A DNA stretch of 64,000 nucleotides from Marinoscillum sp965229915 (GTDB taxonomy: Bacteria > Bacteroidota > Bacteroidia > Cytophagales > Cyclobacteriaceae), in the NCBI RefSeq assembly GCF_965229915.1, contig NZ_CBDDJZ010000001.1, positions 3,906,001 through 3,970,000 on the forward strand. Direction: 5' to 3'. Every line of letters starts with the position of its first letter. The first letter of the stretch is position 1. Shown piece after piece: positions 43,014-52,111 of this stretch. The notes beneath the pieces were generated by a model. That model saw only the letters and a program-made list of their open reading frames with translations, was not told the origin of the DNA and ran no database searches. The translations under genes were made by a program, and so were the position numbers.

Positions 43014-44432
43014 CTACTCAAACACCCACTCCTCACAAATCTCCTTATCGGCACAGCCACCATCTTGTCGTAAGCAAATGGTGTATTCCACACCACGTTC
43101 CATTTCCACCAGGAAGTCATGGTCATCGTTGCTGCCAGCCTCTCGCACTTCTTCCTTTACAAGGGTATCACCGATGTAGGCATACCAGATGTAAGTCACC
43201 TGGTCTCGGAGCTCAAAATCTGCCGTAAACGTGTAGCCAAAAGTTTCCAGATCCCATGCATAGCTGAGTTCTTCCACACATTCCACATTAATCTCTTTGC
43301 AATACTCAGCACCTTCTGGACATTCGTCGGTGGTAGTTTTCAGGCAGACCGTATAGCGGCCCGGCTCAAATTGGTACTCAAACTGATGGTCAGAACTATC
43401 TCCCTGGATAGTGCCTTCCTCATCTTTTATTACGCCGTTGATGAGCCATTTGTAGGATTCTAAATCGAACATCCGTTCAAAATTGGCTTCAAAGAAATAG
43501 TGACCATAACTGCGCTCTTCATAATCGAAAAACAACGACGGACATGGGTCCTCTACTACGAATTCCAGACAGTATACTTCTCCTTCCACACAATCCTCAG
43601 AGAAGGCCTTGATACACACTTCGTGAAAGCCTGGTTCAAGTTTTTTGGTTAGCGTATTGCTATCTGGAGTGCCCGACTGGATAAACTGATTATCGATGAA
43701 CCAGTCAAAAGCGTTGGCTTTATTGACGGAGGCAGTGAATTCAAAAAGTCCATCATTGCGCTTTACATAATCCATGAAAAGCTCTGGACACCCTGAGCAG
43801 GCGTTGATGACTTCATAGAGCTCAAAAGTATTATTCAGTGCTTTTTCCGCTTCTTCAGAAAAGACCTGTACAGAGACCGGGAATATAAAGCTCGGTTGAT
43901 AGCTAGTCGGCTGATTGTTATAGTAGAATTGGATGTATTCCTCACGAGAATTCAGCGTAACTTCTATGCTGTTCTTATCCAGCATGGAGATCGGGTAGGC
44001 AAAGTCAAAGCACTGTTTATGGGTTCGTTCGAGGGCAGTTCTCAGGGTGGGGAGTTCGCAATTTTGCAAAAGCTCAAATAGCTCCTGCTCATTGTCAATG
44101 GAGTTTAGCTGATCGTTGACCGTGATAAGTAGAGGAAAACTAACTTCGCTGATATGGATGCCACTGTTTTGATCCTGGCTGATTTCTTTCAGGGAGGCTT
44201 TGGATGAGGCCTCTACGAGTACGCCGTTACTCAGCCGGAGATCGATGGGATAGACAAATGCAAAGCATGAAAAGTCTCCTCGGTCACTCAGTGTGTTGAG
44301 CAGCGAGATCATAGCTGTGCTGGGAGAAGTGACTATGCGGTCATCTTCTGGAAAATCAAGATTATCCTCCAGGCATGATGTAAGCATCATCAAGCTTGCA
44401 ACAAACACAAATACCAACCTGTAGCTCTTCAT
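43014..44432 (-). CDS. PKD-like repeat lipoprotein (paralogue 2)
   Basis: 472 residues; lipobox MLTSC at about residue 20. The N-terminal ~210 residues contain two related segments (CFAFVYPIDLRLSNG and CFDFAYPISMLDKNS) of a domain not recognised. About three PKD-like beta-sandwiches of ~85-90 residues follow, each with a strand ending VCIK or VCLK and a second Cys in a YC(L/K)E strand, a probable disulfide. The final domain is clearly homologous to the last domain of the neighbouring lipoprotein (VTYIWYAYIGD, ADFELRDQ, YTICLRQDG). Its leader also resembles the neighbour's, indicating tandem duplication. Outer-membrane surface lipoprotein by inference. Confidence 0.75.
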   Translation of the reverse strand: MKSYRLVFVFVASLMMLTSCLEDNLDFPEDDRIVTSPSTAMISLLNTLSDRGDFSCFAFVYPIDLRLSNGVLVEASSKASLKEISQDQNSGIHISEVSFPLLITVNDQLNSIDNEQELFELLQNCELPTLRTALERTHKQCFDFAYPISMLDKNSIEVTLNSREEYIQFYYNNQPTSYQPSFIFPVSVQVFSEEAEKALNNTFELYEVINACSGCPELFMDYVKRNDGLFEFTASVNKANAFDWFIDNQFIQSGTPDSNTLTKKLEPGFHEVCIKAFSEDCVEGEVYCLEFVVEDPCPSLFFDYEERSYGHYFFEANFERMFDLESYKWLINGVIKDEEGTIQGDSSDHQFEYQFEPGRYTVCLKTTTDECPEGAEYCKEINVECVEELSYAWDLETFGYTFTADFELRDQVTYIWYAYIGDTLVKEEVREAGSNDDHDFLVEMERGVEYTICLRQDGGCADKEICEEWVFE

Positions 44433-44508
44433 GGATTCAATTGAGTCTTAAAAGTATCATTTCTTTAGCATAATAGCGTTGATCAAGGCGGTATCAGCAA
44501 GAAGTAAT

Positions 44509-44545
44509 AAAAGAAAGGAAAGAGCCGATCCATCCAATCGGCTCT
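44509..44545 (-). terminator. Terminator of PKD-like lipoprotein 1
   Basis: AGAGCCGAT/ATCGGCTCT stem with loop CCATCCA, followed on the minus strand by TTTCCTTTCTTTT. It separates the two lipoprotein genes, so the second may need its own promoter or read-through. Confidence 0.7.
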
Positions 44546-44563
44546 CTGATCTTGACCAGCGGA

Positions 44564-45985
44564 CTAGTCGATCATGAATGTCTCACAAACAATGTTGTTT
44601 TCACATCCATCCTGCCTTAGACAAATCGTGTATTCTACACCTGGCTCAAACTCCCAGAAGAAGTCATGGTCAGCATCACTTCCAGCCTCCCGGACTTCTC
44701 CACCCTGATAGTCATCACCTTTGTAGACTTTCCAGATATAAGTCACTTCATCGCGTTCCTCAAAGTCAGCGGTGAAAATGTACCCGTTAGATTCTTCCTC
44801 AGGAGAGAATGATAGGTCCACACATTGCATCAGTGGGTCCACCAGAATGGTTTTACAGAAATAGACAGCTTCTGGACAGTCTGGTGTTTCGGTCACCAGA
44901 CAAACTTCATGCTCTCCAGGTGCAGCAAATATGTAGCTGAGGAAATGGTCTCTGTTATCACCCGATTCTTCGTCTACTATAGAACCATCGACCTTCCAGG
45001 CGTACCATTCCAGATCATTCATGCCCTCAAACTCAGCAAAGAAGCTATAGGCGGTGCTATCCGTTTTTTCATATTCAAAATACATATCCGGGCAGCTAGA
45101 TTCTCCTTCAAATTCTAGTTCCATGCAATACTCTGCATCATCACAACCATCGGTTTCTACCGTTTTCAGACAGATTCTGTACTCACCTGTGCCAAACTGC
45201 CAGTAGAGTTTATGGTCGGTATCATGACCTTCAAAATTCTCTTTATCCACGTATTCGCCATTGATATACCACTTGTATTGTAGCGAATCTTTCCCCTCAA
45301 AATCCGCATAAAACCAATAGGCATTTTCTCCATCAGCCTCTTTGTAGAAGGATACTTCCGGGCATGTAGGTGTCTCCACTATTATTTCCTGGCAGTACTC
45401 CAACTCACCACAGGTCTCATCTTGAGCCTTGATGCAAACGGTGTGGGTACCAGGTTCAAACTCATAGTCAAACTTATGGTGACGATCATCACTGAGTGGT
45501 TCTGATTCCACAGAATCACCATCTACATACCAGACATAAGCTATGGAATCCATGCCGCGAAATTCTGCTTTGAACAGATACTTGCTGTCGTGCATTCGTT
45601 CCTTTTCGAATTTCAGTTCTGGGCAGTCATCTGGGGTTTCATCATCGCCTCTTATCACCACCTCGGTACAGAAATCGATGGTTCCGCACTGTTCGGATTC
45701 AGCCTGTATACATACGGAGTAGACACCAGGTGCGAAAGAAAAATCAAAAGAAGTGCCGATAGAATCGCCGCTGGCGATCAGTTGATCATTGACAAACCAC
45801 TCAAAGTCAATGTTGTCCAATCCCTGCAGATCAGCGATTAGCGTGTAGTTGGTAGAGTCACTGTTGGCTTCAGCCACAATGGTGATATCCTGACATTCCT
45901 GAGGAATATCTGATTCACAAGCAGTCATCATCCATAGCATTGCTGCCAGGGTGAAGAGGAGGTTGAAAAGTCTGTAAGATCTCAT
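44564..45985 (-). CDS. PKD-like repeat lipoprotein (paralogue 1)
   Basis: 473 residues; lipobox MMTAC (Cys about residue 23). The whole mature protein is five PKD-like beta-sandwich domains of ~85-95 residues. Consensus: CP-x-L/M-x-F, then A-x-F-x-G-x-D, a Y-x-W-Y-x-D/N-G turn, a D-H-x-F/L strand, and a final VC-(I/L)-K...C...YC pair. No enzymatic motif. It is divergent from an ECF sigma/FecR/TonB-receptor set, and its upstream region contains the motif found in front of fecR. A surface lipoprotein working with that receptor is a reasonable guess. Confidence 0.78.
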   Translation of the reverse strand: MRSYRLFNLLFTLAAMLWMMTACESDIPQECQDITIVAEANSDSTNYTLIADLQGLDNIDFEWFVNDQLIASGDSIGTSFDFSFAPGVYSVCIQAESEQCGTIDFCTEVVIRGDDETPDDCPELKFEKERMHDSKYLFKAEFRGMDSIAYVWYVDGDSVESEPLSDDRHHKFDYEFEPGTHTVCIKAQDETCGELEYCQEIIVETPTCPEVSFYKEADGENAYWFYADFEGKDSLQYKWYINGEYVDKENFEGHDTDHKLYWQFGTGEYRICLKTVETDGCDDAEYCMELEFEGESSCPDMYFEYEKTDSTAYSFFAEFEGMNDLEWYAWKVDGSIVDEESGDNRDHFLSYIFAAPGEHEVCLVTETPDCPEAVYFCKTILVDPLMQCVDLSFSPEEESNGYIFTADFEERDEVTYIWKVYKGDDYQGGEVREAGSDADHDFFWEFEPGVEYTICLRQDGCENNIVCETFMID

Positions 45986-46042
45986 AATTAAATTCAGTTT
46001 TGTTAAGTATCATTTCGGCGGATCATACCCGCGATTCGGAGG

Positions 46043-46075
46043 TGAAACGCACGGACCGAAATGCTACCCCACCCC
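46043..46075 (-). promoter_or_regulatory. Bipartite motif facing the PKD lipoprotein genes
   Basis: Read on the minus strand: GGGGTGGGGTA, 14 bp, GCGTTTCA, ending 57 bp before the start at 45985. The same 11-mer with GCGTTTTA at 13 bp lies in front of fecR (46672-46703). The layout fits -35/-10 elements of an ECF sigma factor. Confidence 0.5.
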
Positions 46076-46147
46076 CAGGTTTAGGATTTTCATCATTTTT
46101 TTTAGAAACTTTGGGGGATCACCAACTGAAACCTACTTCTAACCACT

Positions 46148-46672
46148 TTGGAGAACGATCAGGACAAACCCGTATGTAAGCAATCAGTTTTTAATGCCTT
46201 GTTTGAAGAGCACGCCCGTGTGCTGCGAAACTTCATTTACTATAAGTTTGGGGATGAACATCAGGCAGATGATGCAGTACAAGAGGCTTTCGTAAAGCTG
46301 TGGAAGAATTGTGCCAAGGTGCCTCTGGAAAAAGCGAAAGGATTTCTCTACACGGTGGCAAGTAATTTCACCAAGAGTGTGAAGCGTCATGAAAAGGTGA
46401 AACTAAACTACGAGGTGAGTCACATGCACCTGAGCAAAGGCGTGGATCATGAGTCGCCTGAGTTTCTTTCTCTCGAAAAGGAGTTTATGGATAAACTCAA
46501 TGCAGCAATCGGCTCTTTGCCCGAACGTCAGCGTGAAGCTTTTTTACTCAACCGTGTAGAAAAGAAGAAGTATAAGGAGGTGGCAGAGATCATGGATATC
46601 TCTGTGAAGGCGGTGGAAAAACTGATGCACAAAGCATTGTTGAAATTAAAAGATGAAATTGGAGACTTGTAG
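46148..46672 (+). CDS. FecI-type ECF sigma factor
   Basis: 174 residues, apparently starting at TTG 46148. Sigma region 2 is at about residues 12-80 (FEEHARVLRNFIYYKFGDEH, AVQEAFVKLWKN), and region 4 at about 110-170 (LPERQREAFLLNRVEKKKYK, ISVKAVEKLMHKALLKL). It is followed by FecR and a TonB-dependent receptor with an STN domain, the canonical cell-surface signalling order. Divergent from the PKD lipoproteins. Confidence 0.9.
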   Translation: MENDQDKPVCKQSVFNALFEEHARVLRNFIYYKFGDEHQADDAVQEAFVKLWKNCAKVPLEKAKGFLYTVASNFTKSVKRHEKVKLNYEVSHMHLSKGVDHESPEFLSLEKEFMDKLNAAIGSLPERQREAFLLNRVEKKKYKEVAEIMDISVKAVEKLMHKALLKLKDEIGDL

Positions 46673-46703
46673 GGGTGGGGTAATCCAGTATAGCAGCGTT
46701 TTA
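46672..46703 (+). promoter_or_regulatory. Bipartite motif facing fecR and the TonB receptor
   Basis: GGGGTGGGGTA (46672-46682), 13 bp, GCGTTTTA (46696-46703), 18 bp before the fecR ATG at 46722. It is the counterpart, on the opposite strand, of the motif at 46043-46075. Confidence 0.5.
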
Positions 46704-46721
46704 TGACGAGAAGATAAGCGA

Positions 46722-47606
46722 ATGAATCCAAATGACGACACATTTTTAGCCAGATGGCTCAATGATGAACTCTCTGCCGAAGAGCGGAAGGAATTTGAGT
46801 CCAATCCGGAGTATGCAAGTTTTCGCAAGATCGTGGCAGGTGCGGATAGTTTGCAGCGACCAGAATTTGATGAAGCAGCTATCCGAAACCGAATTGAGCA
46901 GTCTAAGCATACTACAGGCAGCAATATGTGGTGGTATGCAGCCGCAGCATGTGCCTGTTTGATTTTAGCGGTTACTCTAGCCATCAATTGGACCACTACG
47001 CTGACTTCCGAATATGGAACTCAACTAGCTTACGATTTACCAGATGGATCTTCTGTACTACTCAATGCCAAATCTGAGCTTCGTCTGAAGAAATGGAATT
47101 GGGAGAGTGATCGAAGTGTCCGCCTAACCGGTGAAGCTTATTTTGATGTGGAGAAGGGGAAGACCTTCACCGTGGTGACTTATTTAGGTGAGGTCACAGT
47201 GTTGGGGACAGAGTTTAACGTGACCGTAGCAGAAGGCTTTATGGAAGTCACTTGCTACGAAGGTAGCGTGCGGGTGAATATTGGAGCGACTGAGTCCATC
47301 CTGGCTGAAGGAGATCGTGTCACCTGGCTGACTGATCGATTGACTCAAACAGCTGTAGATTGGAAAGTGCCAGATTGGAAAACAGGTATCAGCAGCTTTC
47401 AATCGATCCCTCTGAAGTATGTAGTTGCAGAGCTGGAGTCTCAGTATGGCATTGAGGTGAATAACTTGCAGCTATTGGATCTGACTCAGCCGTTTACCGG
47501 TCAGTTTCCACACGATGATGTGAAAGTTGCCTTATCGATAGTTTTTGAACCATTAAATTTAGCATACCAGCAAAAAGGTGATCAGGTGTACCTAGAACCT
47601 ATGTAA
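46722..47606 (+). CDS. FecR-family anti-sigma factor
   Basis: 294 residues. Cytoplasmic N-terminus with LARWLNDELSAEERKEFE, a transmembrane helix (WWYAAAACACLILAVTLAI, about residues 68-86), then the periplasmic FecR domain (YDLPDGSSVLLNAKSELRLK, VRLTGEAYFDVEKGKTFTV, VLGTEFNV) and a C-terminal DUF4974-like secretin fold (LKYVVAELESQYGIEV). It holds the upstream sigma factor inactive until the receptor's STN domain signals. Its stop overlaps the receptor start (TAATG). Confidence 0.9.
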   Translation: MNPNDDTFLARWLNDELSAEERKEFESNPEYASFRKIVAGADSLQRPEFDEAAIRNRIEQSKHTTGSNMWWYAAAACACLILAVTLAINWTTTLTSEYGTQLAYDLPDGSSVLLNAKSELRLKKWNWESDRSVRLTGEAYFDVEKGKTFTVVTYLGEVTVLGTEFNVTVAEGFMEVTCYEGSVRVNIGATESILAEGDRVTWLTDRLTQTAVDWKVPDWKTGISSFQSIPLKYVVAELESQYGIEVNNLQLLDLTQPFTGQFPHDDVKVALSIVFEPLNLAYQQKGDQVYLEPM

Positions 47607-50122
47607 TGAGATCATTATTGTTCGCCACAGTATGCCTTTTTTCAGTTGTTCTTCACGCCCAGGAGCGCGTAGAGGAGGATTCTCTTGTCTCTATACTCCG
47701 GCAAGTGGAAGGACAATTTGGCGTGCGGTTTTCATATTCTGACGAACTCATTCAGGACAAACAAGTAACACTGCAAATCAATGAATCAACTGACCTGTAT
47801 GAACTGCTGAATCAACTGCAGGAAGCTACCAATCTGCGGTTTAATCGTGTAGGGGAGGGATATGTAGTCATTCGCCAATTCGAAAATGACGATGAGTTGT
47901 CAGTATGTGGGTACTTACATGATGAGACCGGTAAACCAATGTTTGGGGTATTGATTCGGTCAGATTCGGGTGTAAGCACAGTTTCAGATTTGGAAGGCTA
48001 TTTCCAATTGACGATGACTTACGGCGATGTGCTCAACTTCCAGTATTTGGGGTATCAAACGAAGAGGCGATCTGCACCCGAACTGATGCAAGCAGAATGT
48101 CCTGTATTGACCATGAATGAAGTAGTTTCTTATCTGGAAGCGGTAACTATTCAGAACTATACGGCCACAGGCGTTTACAAAGCGACCAATAAAGTTCAGA
48201 TATATCCTGGAGAATTGACTGTTTTGCCCGGTCTGATCGAGCCGGATGTTTTAGAAAGTATCCAGCAGACACCAGGGGTTAATAGTCCCTATGAGACCGT
48301 TTCTGGATTGCATGTGCGTGGAGGCTCACCAGATCAAAATCTGGTGCTCTGGAATGGTATCACCACCTACAATCAGGGCCACTTTTTTGGGATGCTTTCT
48401 TCCTTCAACCCGTACATTACACAACGGGTGGATTTTGTGAAAAATGCCCCTAGTGCTGCCTATGGAGGGAGAGTCTCTGGCATAGTAGATATTCATACAT
48501 CGAGTAAAGTGTCCAGTGATGTGACCGGTGGTGCCGGGTTTAACATGCTCTATGGTGATGCATTTGTTTCCACTCCCATTGTCAAGGAAAAGCTGTCCCT
48601 TACTTTGTCTGGCCGAAGATCCTACACGGATTGGCTGTCCACACCCACTTATCAGCAATATGCCAAGCGAGTATTTCAGAACACGAAAATTGGCGATGCA
48701 GACGATTCTCAGCGTGACAATGATTTTTTCTTTACAGATTACAATGCGTCTGTTGTTTTTGAGCCAACTCCTAACCAAACCATCCAATTCAGCTCGCTGT
48801 ATTATAAAAACGACCTGACTTTCAACTCCAAGTCGGATATCGGAGAGTCATTTGAAGATGATCTGCTTACTCAAAATGAAGGCTACGGCATCTCCTGGGA
48901 GCTTAGAAAAAAGGGGCTTGAGGTTTCTCAAGGGTTAGAATACTCCAATTATCTATTATGGTATCAGTTTCAACATACGGAAAACGATACATTGACCATT
49001 TCTTCTAAGAAAAATCTCGTTTCAGACTTTGCTTACCATCTGGATGGGACCATGCGATTTTCTGATACCCATGAACTAACAATAGGCTACCAGTTCAATC
49101 GCAACCACACTCGCTATGCCTTTGAAGACCTGGGACCTGCTTACCAGCTTGTGCTGGATCAGGATGATAGATCACAGTTGGTCAATGCCCTATACTCGGA
49201 GTATGAATTGAAAACTGATCGATTTGCCGCTACTGTTGGGACTCGAGCTAATTACTACCACGATTTTAATAAGCTATTTCTGGAACCACGCCTCAATATT
49301 GCCTGGCAAATATTGGACCCACTGCATATTACTGCCTCAGGCGAGTACCGAACACAGTTTATTAGTCAGATCAAAGAATCGGTGGTGAGCGATTTGTCTT
49401 TGGAAAATCAGGTATGGAAACTGGCCTCTAAGGATCGTTTCCCGATCATTAAGAGCTATCAATTCACTGCTGGCTTCAATTTCTCCCAAAAAGGCTGGTT
49501 TTTTGAAGCTGAAGGTTATCGCAAACAAATTGATGGTGTCACTTCCTTGACCTTTGGATTTCTAAACCCTATTGACAATGCCTACCGCATTGGTGAAAGT
49601 GCCATTCACGGAGTGGATGTATTTCTCAAGAAAAACTGGGGAGCCTATAAGTCCTGGGTTTCTTATTCCTTTCTTCACACTCAGAATCGATTCACGGGCC
49701 TCAATAATGACAAAGCATTTCCGGGAAACTGGAATATCCGGCATCTGATGAATTGGTCGCACTTCTACTCGATCGGGAATCTGCACCTCTCAGCAGGATG
49801 GAAGTGGCATACTGGGAAAGCTTATACCAACGTGAGTGTTTCAGATACTAGCAATGGTCCTGTAACTATTGATTTTGACCAGATTAATGGTGAAAACCTT
49901 CCCGTTTATCACCGGCTTGATTTCTCAGCACTGTATGAGATCAAGCCAAACAATAAAAAAGTGTGGTACCGAGTGGGGGTTTCAGTGCTCAACGTTTACA
50001 ACCGAAAGAACATCCTCAACCGGGAATTCAGGACCACACCTTCTCTTGACAATGAACTGATCGATACCAGGATCTATTCATTAGGGATCACTCCTAATGT
50101 GGTGTTTAGGGTATTTTATTAA
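47606..50122 (+). CDS. TonB-dependent receptor with STN signalling domain
   Basis: 838 residues. Signal peptide (VLHA), STN domain (about 25-95; LVSILRQVEGQFGVRFSYSD, LYELLNQLQEATNLRFNRVG), a carboxypeptidase-regulatory-like domain (about 100-175; VCGYLHDETGKPMFGV, DLEGYFQL), plug (about 205-320; TPGVNSPYETVSGLHVRGGS) and 22-strand barrel. It transports a ligand across the outer membrane and reports its arrival to FecR. No SusD partner follows, so a glycan-SUS role is unlikely; metal chelates or peptides are alternatives. Its stop overlaps the convergent saccharopine dehydrogenase gene. Confidence 0.9.
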   Translation: MRSLLFATVCLFSVVLHAQERVEEDSLVSILRQVEGQFGVRFSYSDELIQDKQVTLQINESTDLYELLNQLQEATNLRFNRVGEGYVVIRQFENDDELSVCGYLHDETGKPMFGVLIRSDSGVSTVSDLEGYFQLTMTYGDVLNFQYLGYQTKRRSAPELMQAECPVLTMNEVVSYLEAVTIQNYTATGVYKATNKVQIYPGELTVLPGLIEPDVLESIQQTPGVNSPYETVSGLHVRGGSPDQNLVLWNGITTYNQGHFFGMLSSFNPYITQRVDFVKNAPSAAYGGRVSGIVDIHTSSKVSSDVTGGAGFNMLYGDAFVSTPIVKEKLSLTLSGRRSYTDWLSTPTYQQYAKRVFQNTKIGDADDSQRDNDFFFTDYNASVVFEPTPNQTIQFSSLYYKNDLTFNSKSDIGESFEDDLLTQNEGYGISWELRKKGLEVSQGLEYSNYLLWYQFQHTENDTLTISSKKNLVSDFAYHLDGTMRFSDTHELTIGYQFNRNHTRYAFEDLGPAYQLVLDQDDRSQLVNALYSEYELKTDRFAATVGTRANYYHDFNKLFLEPRLNIAWQILDPLHITASGEYRTQFISQIKESVVSDLSLENQVWKLASKDRFPIIKSYQFTAGFNFSQKGWFFEAEGYRKQIDGVTSLTFGFLNPIDNAYRIGESAIHGVDVFLKKNWGAYKSWVSYSFLHTQNRFTGLNNDKAFPGNWNIRHLMNWSHFYSIGNLHLSAGWKWHTGKAYTNVSVSDTSNGPVTIDFDQINGENLPVYHRLDFSALYEIKPNNKKVWYRVGVSVLNVYNRKNILNREFRTTPSLDNELIDTRIYSLGITPNVVFRVFY

Positions 50123-51450
50123 CTCTCCGTTACCTCCCGCTCGCTAAATTCAAAACCCATTTGCTCCAGCTCATCCAGAATGGGCTCATAGATCTCTTTG
50201 ATGGTAGGGATGTGCACTCCGGGTGTTTTGAGTTTGCCCTGAAGTACCAGCTTGGAGGCAATGGCCAGTGGTAAGCCTACCGTTTTGGACATGGCAGTAT
50301 TCACTGAATCATCACCAACAGCTACCATGTGGGACTGGATTTCCTTTGGTTTGCCATCAGCGATGTAGTTAAACTTGTGCCACATCACAATCATGTCTTT
50401 ATCCTGCGGAGAAAGGGTCCATTTCTTCTTTAGGATGTGCTCAAGAATCTGTGCAGGGGATCCTTTGTCAAGTCCCACTAGCTCTTCACTGAACAGATCA
50501 AGCCATTGCATTTTGTACATTTCCTCTGATTCCAGACCGATGTTCATGTAGTGAGCCAGTTTCAGTTCTACCGAATCATGTGGGTTGTACTGCAAAAAGG
50601 AATTGATGAACTGACGGTGTGTCATCTCGGACACATTTTCCATCTGGTAGGTGTCATCCGTGGCCCCGAGTTGCACGAAGATGTTCCAGGCTTTGCAGAA
50701 CCCAGGTCTGCGCAGTGTTCCTCTGTAAAGTGTTCTAATGCCACGGAGGTTGTACAGGTCCAGGTATTTGAGTGAATCTCTGTTGGCATACCCTTCAAAA
50801 TACCCATGACCTGGAATGTGGATCACCTCTGTCCGTGTAAAGAGTCTATGGTAAGGTATGTACTTGTAGCGATCCTCCTGAATGAATTTGACGTTTCCCG
50901 TGCCGGCCATTACCACATTGCGGGGATTCCAGGTGAATTTGTACTTCCAGGGGTTGTCGGTTAGGTCATTGGCTGCTAAGAGCCCTCCAGTGAAGGTTTC
51001 AAATGCGGTAAGTCTATGTCCCTCAGATTTGATGCGATCGAGCACTTTCATGGCTGACATGTGATCGATACCAGGGTCAAGTCCCAGTTCCATAATGCAT
51101 TGATTGCCTTTTTCGGCAAACTGATCCGATAGGGCTTTGATGTCGTCCGAGACATAAGAAGCGGTAAGCATATCCCTGCCAACCTCTGCACAGATCTTGG
51201 CCACATGCACGTGTAGACTTGCCGGAATCATGCTGATCACTAGATCGGCTTTCTCGATCTCAGCTTTTGCAGCCGTTTGGTTCATGATATCAAAATCGAT
51301 CACACTTGCCTCAGGGAATTTCTTTTTGGCAAGGGCGGTATCTTGTTCACCAATGGTGATATTCCAGCCATTAGTCTGTGAGTGTTCCAGTAAATAATTG
51401 ATCAGTGAGGTAGAGGAGCGCCCTGCTCCCAGGATCAAAACTTGCTTCAT
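50119..51450 (-). CDS. Saccharopine dehydrogenase-family protein (LYS9-like)
   Basis: 443 residues; NAD(P)-binding Rossmann N-terminus (VLILGAGRSSTSLINYLLEH), then the catalytic region (ELGLDPGIDHMSAMKVLDRI) and the interdigitated C-terminal domain (SMIPASLHVHVAKICAEVG lies at the boundary). Full-length similarity to saccharopine reductases of lysine metabolism; whether it acts in synthesis or breakdown of lysine is not evident. Cytoplasmic. Confidence 0.87.
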   Translation of the reverse strand: MKQVLILGAGRSSTSLINYLLEHSQTNGWNITIGEQDTALAKKKFPEASVIDFDIMNQTAAKAEIEKADLVISMIPASLHVHVAKICAEVGRDMLTASYVSDDIKALSDQFAEKGNQCIMELGLDPGIDHMSAMKVLDRIKSEGHRLTAFETFTGGLLAANDLTDNPWKYKFTWNPRNVVMAGTGNVKFIQEDRYKYIPYHRLFTRTEVIHIPGHGYFEGYANRDSLKYLDLYNLRGIRTLYRGTLRRPGFCKAWNIFVQLGATDDTYQMENVSEMTHRQFINSFLQYNPHDSVELKLAHYMNIGLESEEMYKMQWLDLFSEELVGLDKGSPAQILEHILKKKWTLSPQDKDMIVMWHKFNYIADGKPKEIQSHMVAVGDDSVNTAMSKTVGLPLAIASKLVLQGKLKTPGVHIPTIKEIYEPILDELEQMGFEFSEREVTES

Positions 51451-51522
51451 AAAAAATATAGACGTTAGGGTAATGTTGTTACCGCAAACCTAATTGAAGC
51501 AATTGCTTTTTCAAGGATGAAC

Positions 51523-51795
51523 TTATTTAATATTAGCTTCTATTTTTTGATGCTCTATATTGTTGGTATACAGATCCCATATCGGGAAGGAAAGCTCAAA
51601 GTCATTCCAAACCAAATCTCCAAATTGAACAGAGAAAGAGGAAAAAAGATCTTTGTCCAAATATTTACGAGTCATTGGATTTTTAGATTTAGATAGGAAA
51701 TCTTTGAAATCAATCTCATGATACGTATTGTCATCAAACGTGAGTCCAATTCTGTATTCTCCTAGATAAGTAGCTTGTGTTATTGAGACTCCCAT
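51523..51795 (-). CDS. DUF2442 protein
   Basis: About 90 residues from ATG 51795 (a GTG at 51801 is also in frame). DUF2442 pattern: YLGEYRIGLTFDDNTYHEID, then VQFGDLVWNDFELSFPIWDL. Such proteins are usually encoded beside DUF4160 proteins, as here, and are suspected toxin-antitoxin-like or mobile-associated pairs without proven function. The coding sequence is more AT-rich than its neighbours. Confidence 0.75.
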   Translation of the reverse strand: MGVSITQATYLGEYRIGLTFDDNTYHEIDFKDFLSKSKNPMTRKYLDKDLFSSFSVQFGDLVWNDFELSFPIWDLYTNNIEHQKIEANIK

Positions 51796-51803
51796 AATCA
51801 CAG

Positions 51804-52109
51804 TTATTTAAGTCTATTGTTAATTCTCTCTGGCTTTATTTCAACATTATAGACAAAGAAATCGATCCATTTACGCACAATATCTTCTTTATACAACTGG
51901 ACTAATTTAACGAAATTCTTAAGCTCTTTTTTCGGCAATGGGTCCTTTCCTGCTACAGTTTTAATTACTATGTCAACATATTTACCGTTTTCAAGGATAA
52001 TTTCTGCCTTCGATTCATAGCCCTGATATTTCCCATGGACATGAATTGGCTCATGTTCATTAGAATAGAACAGTACGATGAGGCCGAAATATTCATAAAG
52101 CTTAGGCAC
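51804..52109 (-). CDS. DUF4160 protein
   Basis: 101 residues, apparent GTG start. The family signature is visible at the N-terminus: YFGLIVLFYSNEHEPIHVHGKY with the conserved acidic-x-PIHVH motif. It is two bases from the end of the SDR gene and eight bases ahead of DUF2442, so it is read as one unit. The extension after residue 75 is longer than usual. AT-rich composition suggests recent gain. Confidence 0.75.
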   Translation of the reverse strand: MPKLYEYFGLIVLFYSNEHEPIHVHGKYQGYESKAEIILENGKYVDIVIKTVAGKDPLPKKELKNFVKLVQLYKEDIVRKWIDFFVYNVEIKPERINNRLK

Positions 52110-52111
52110 TA

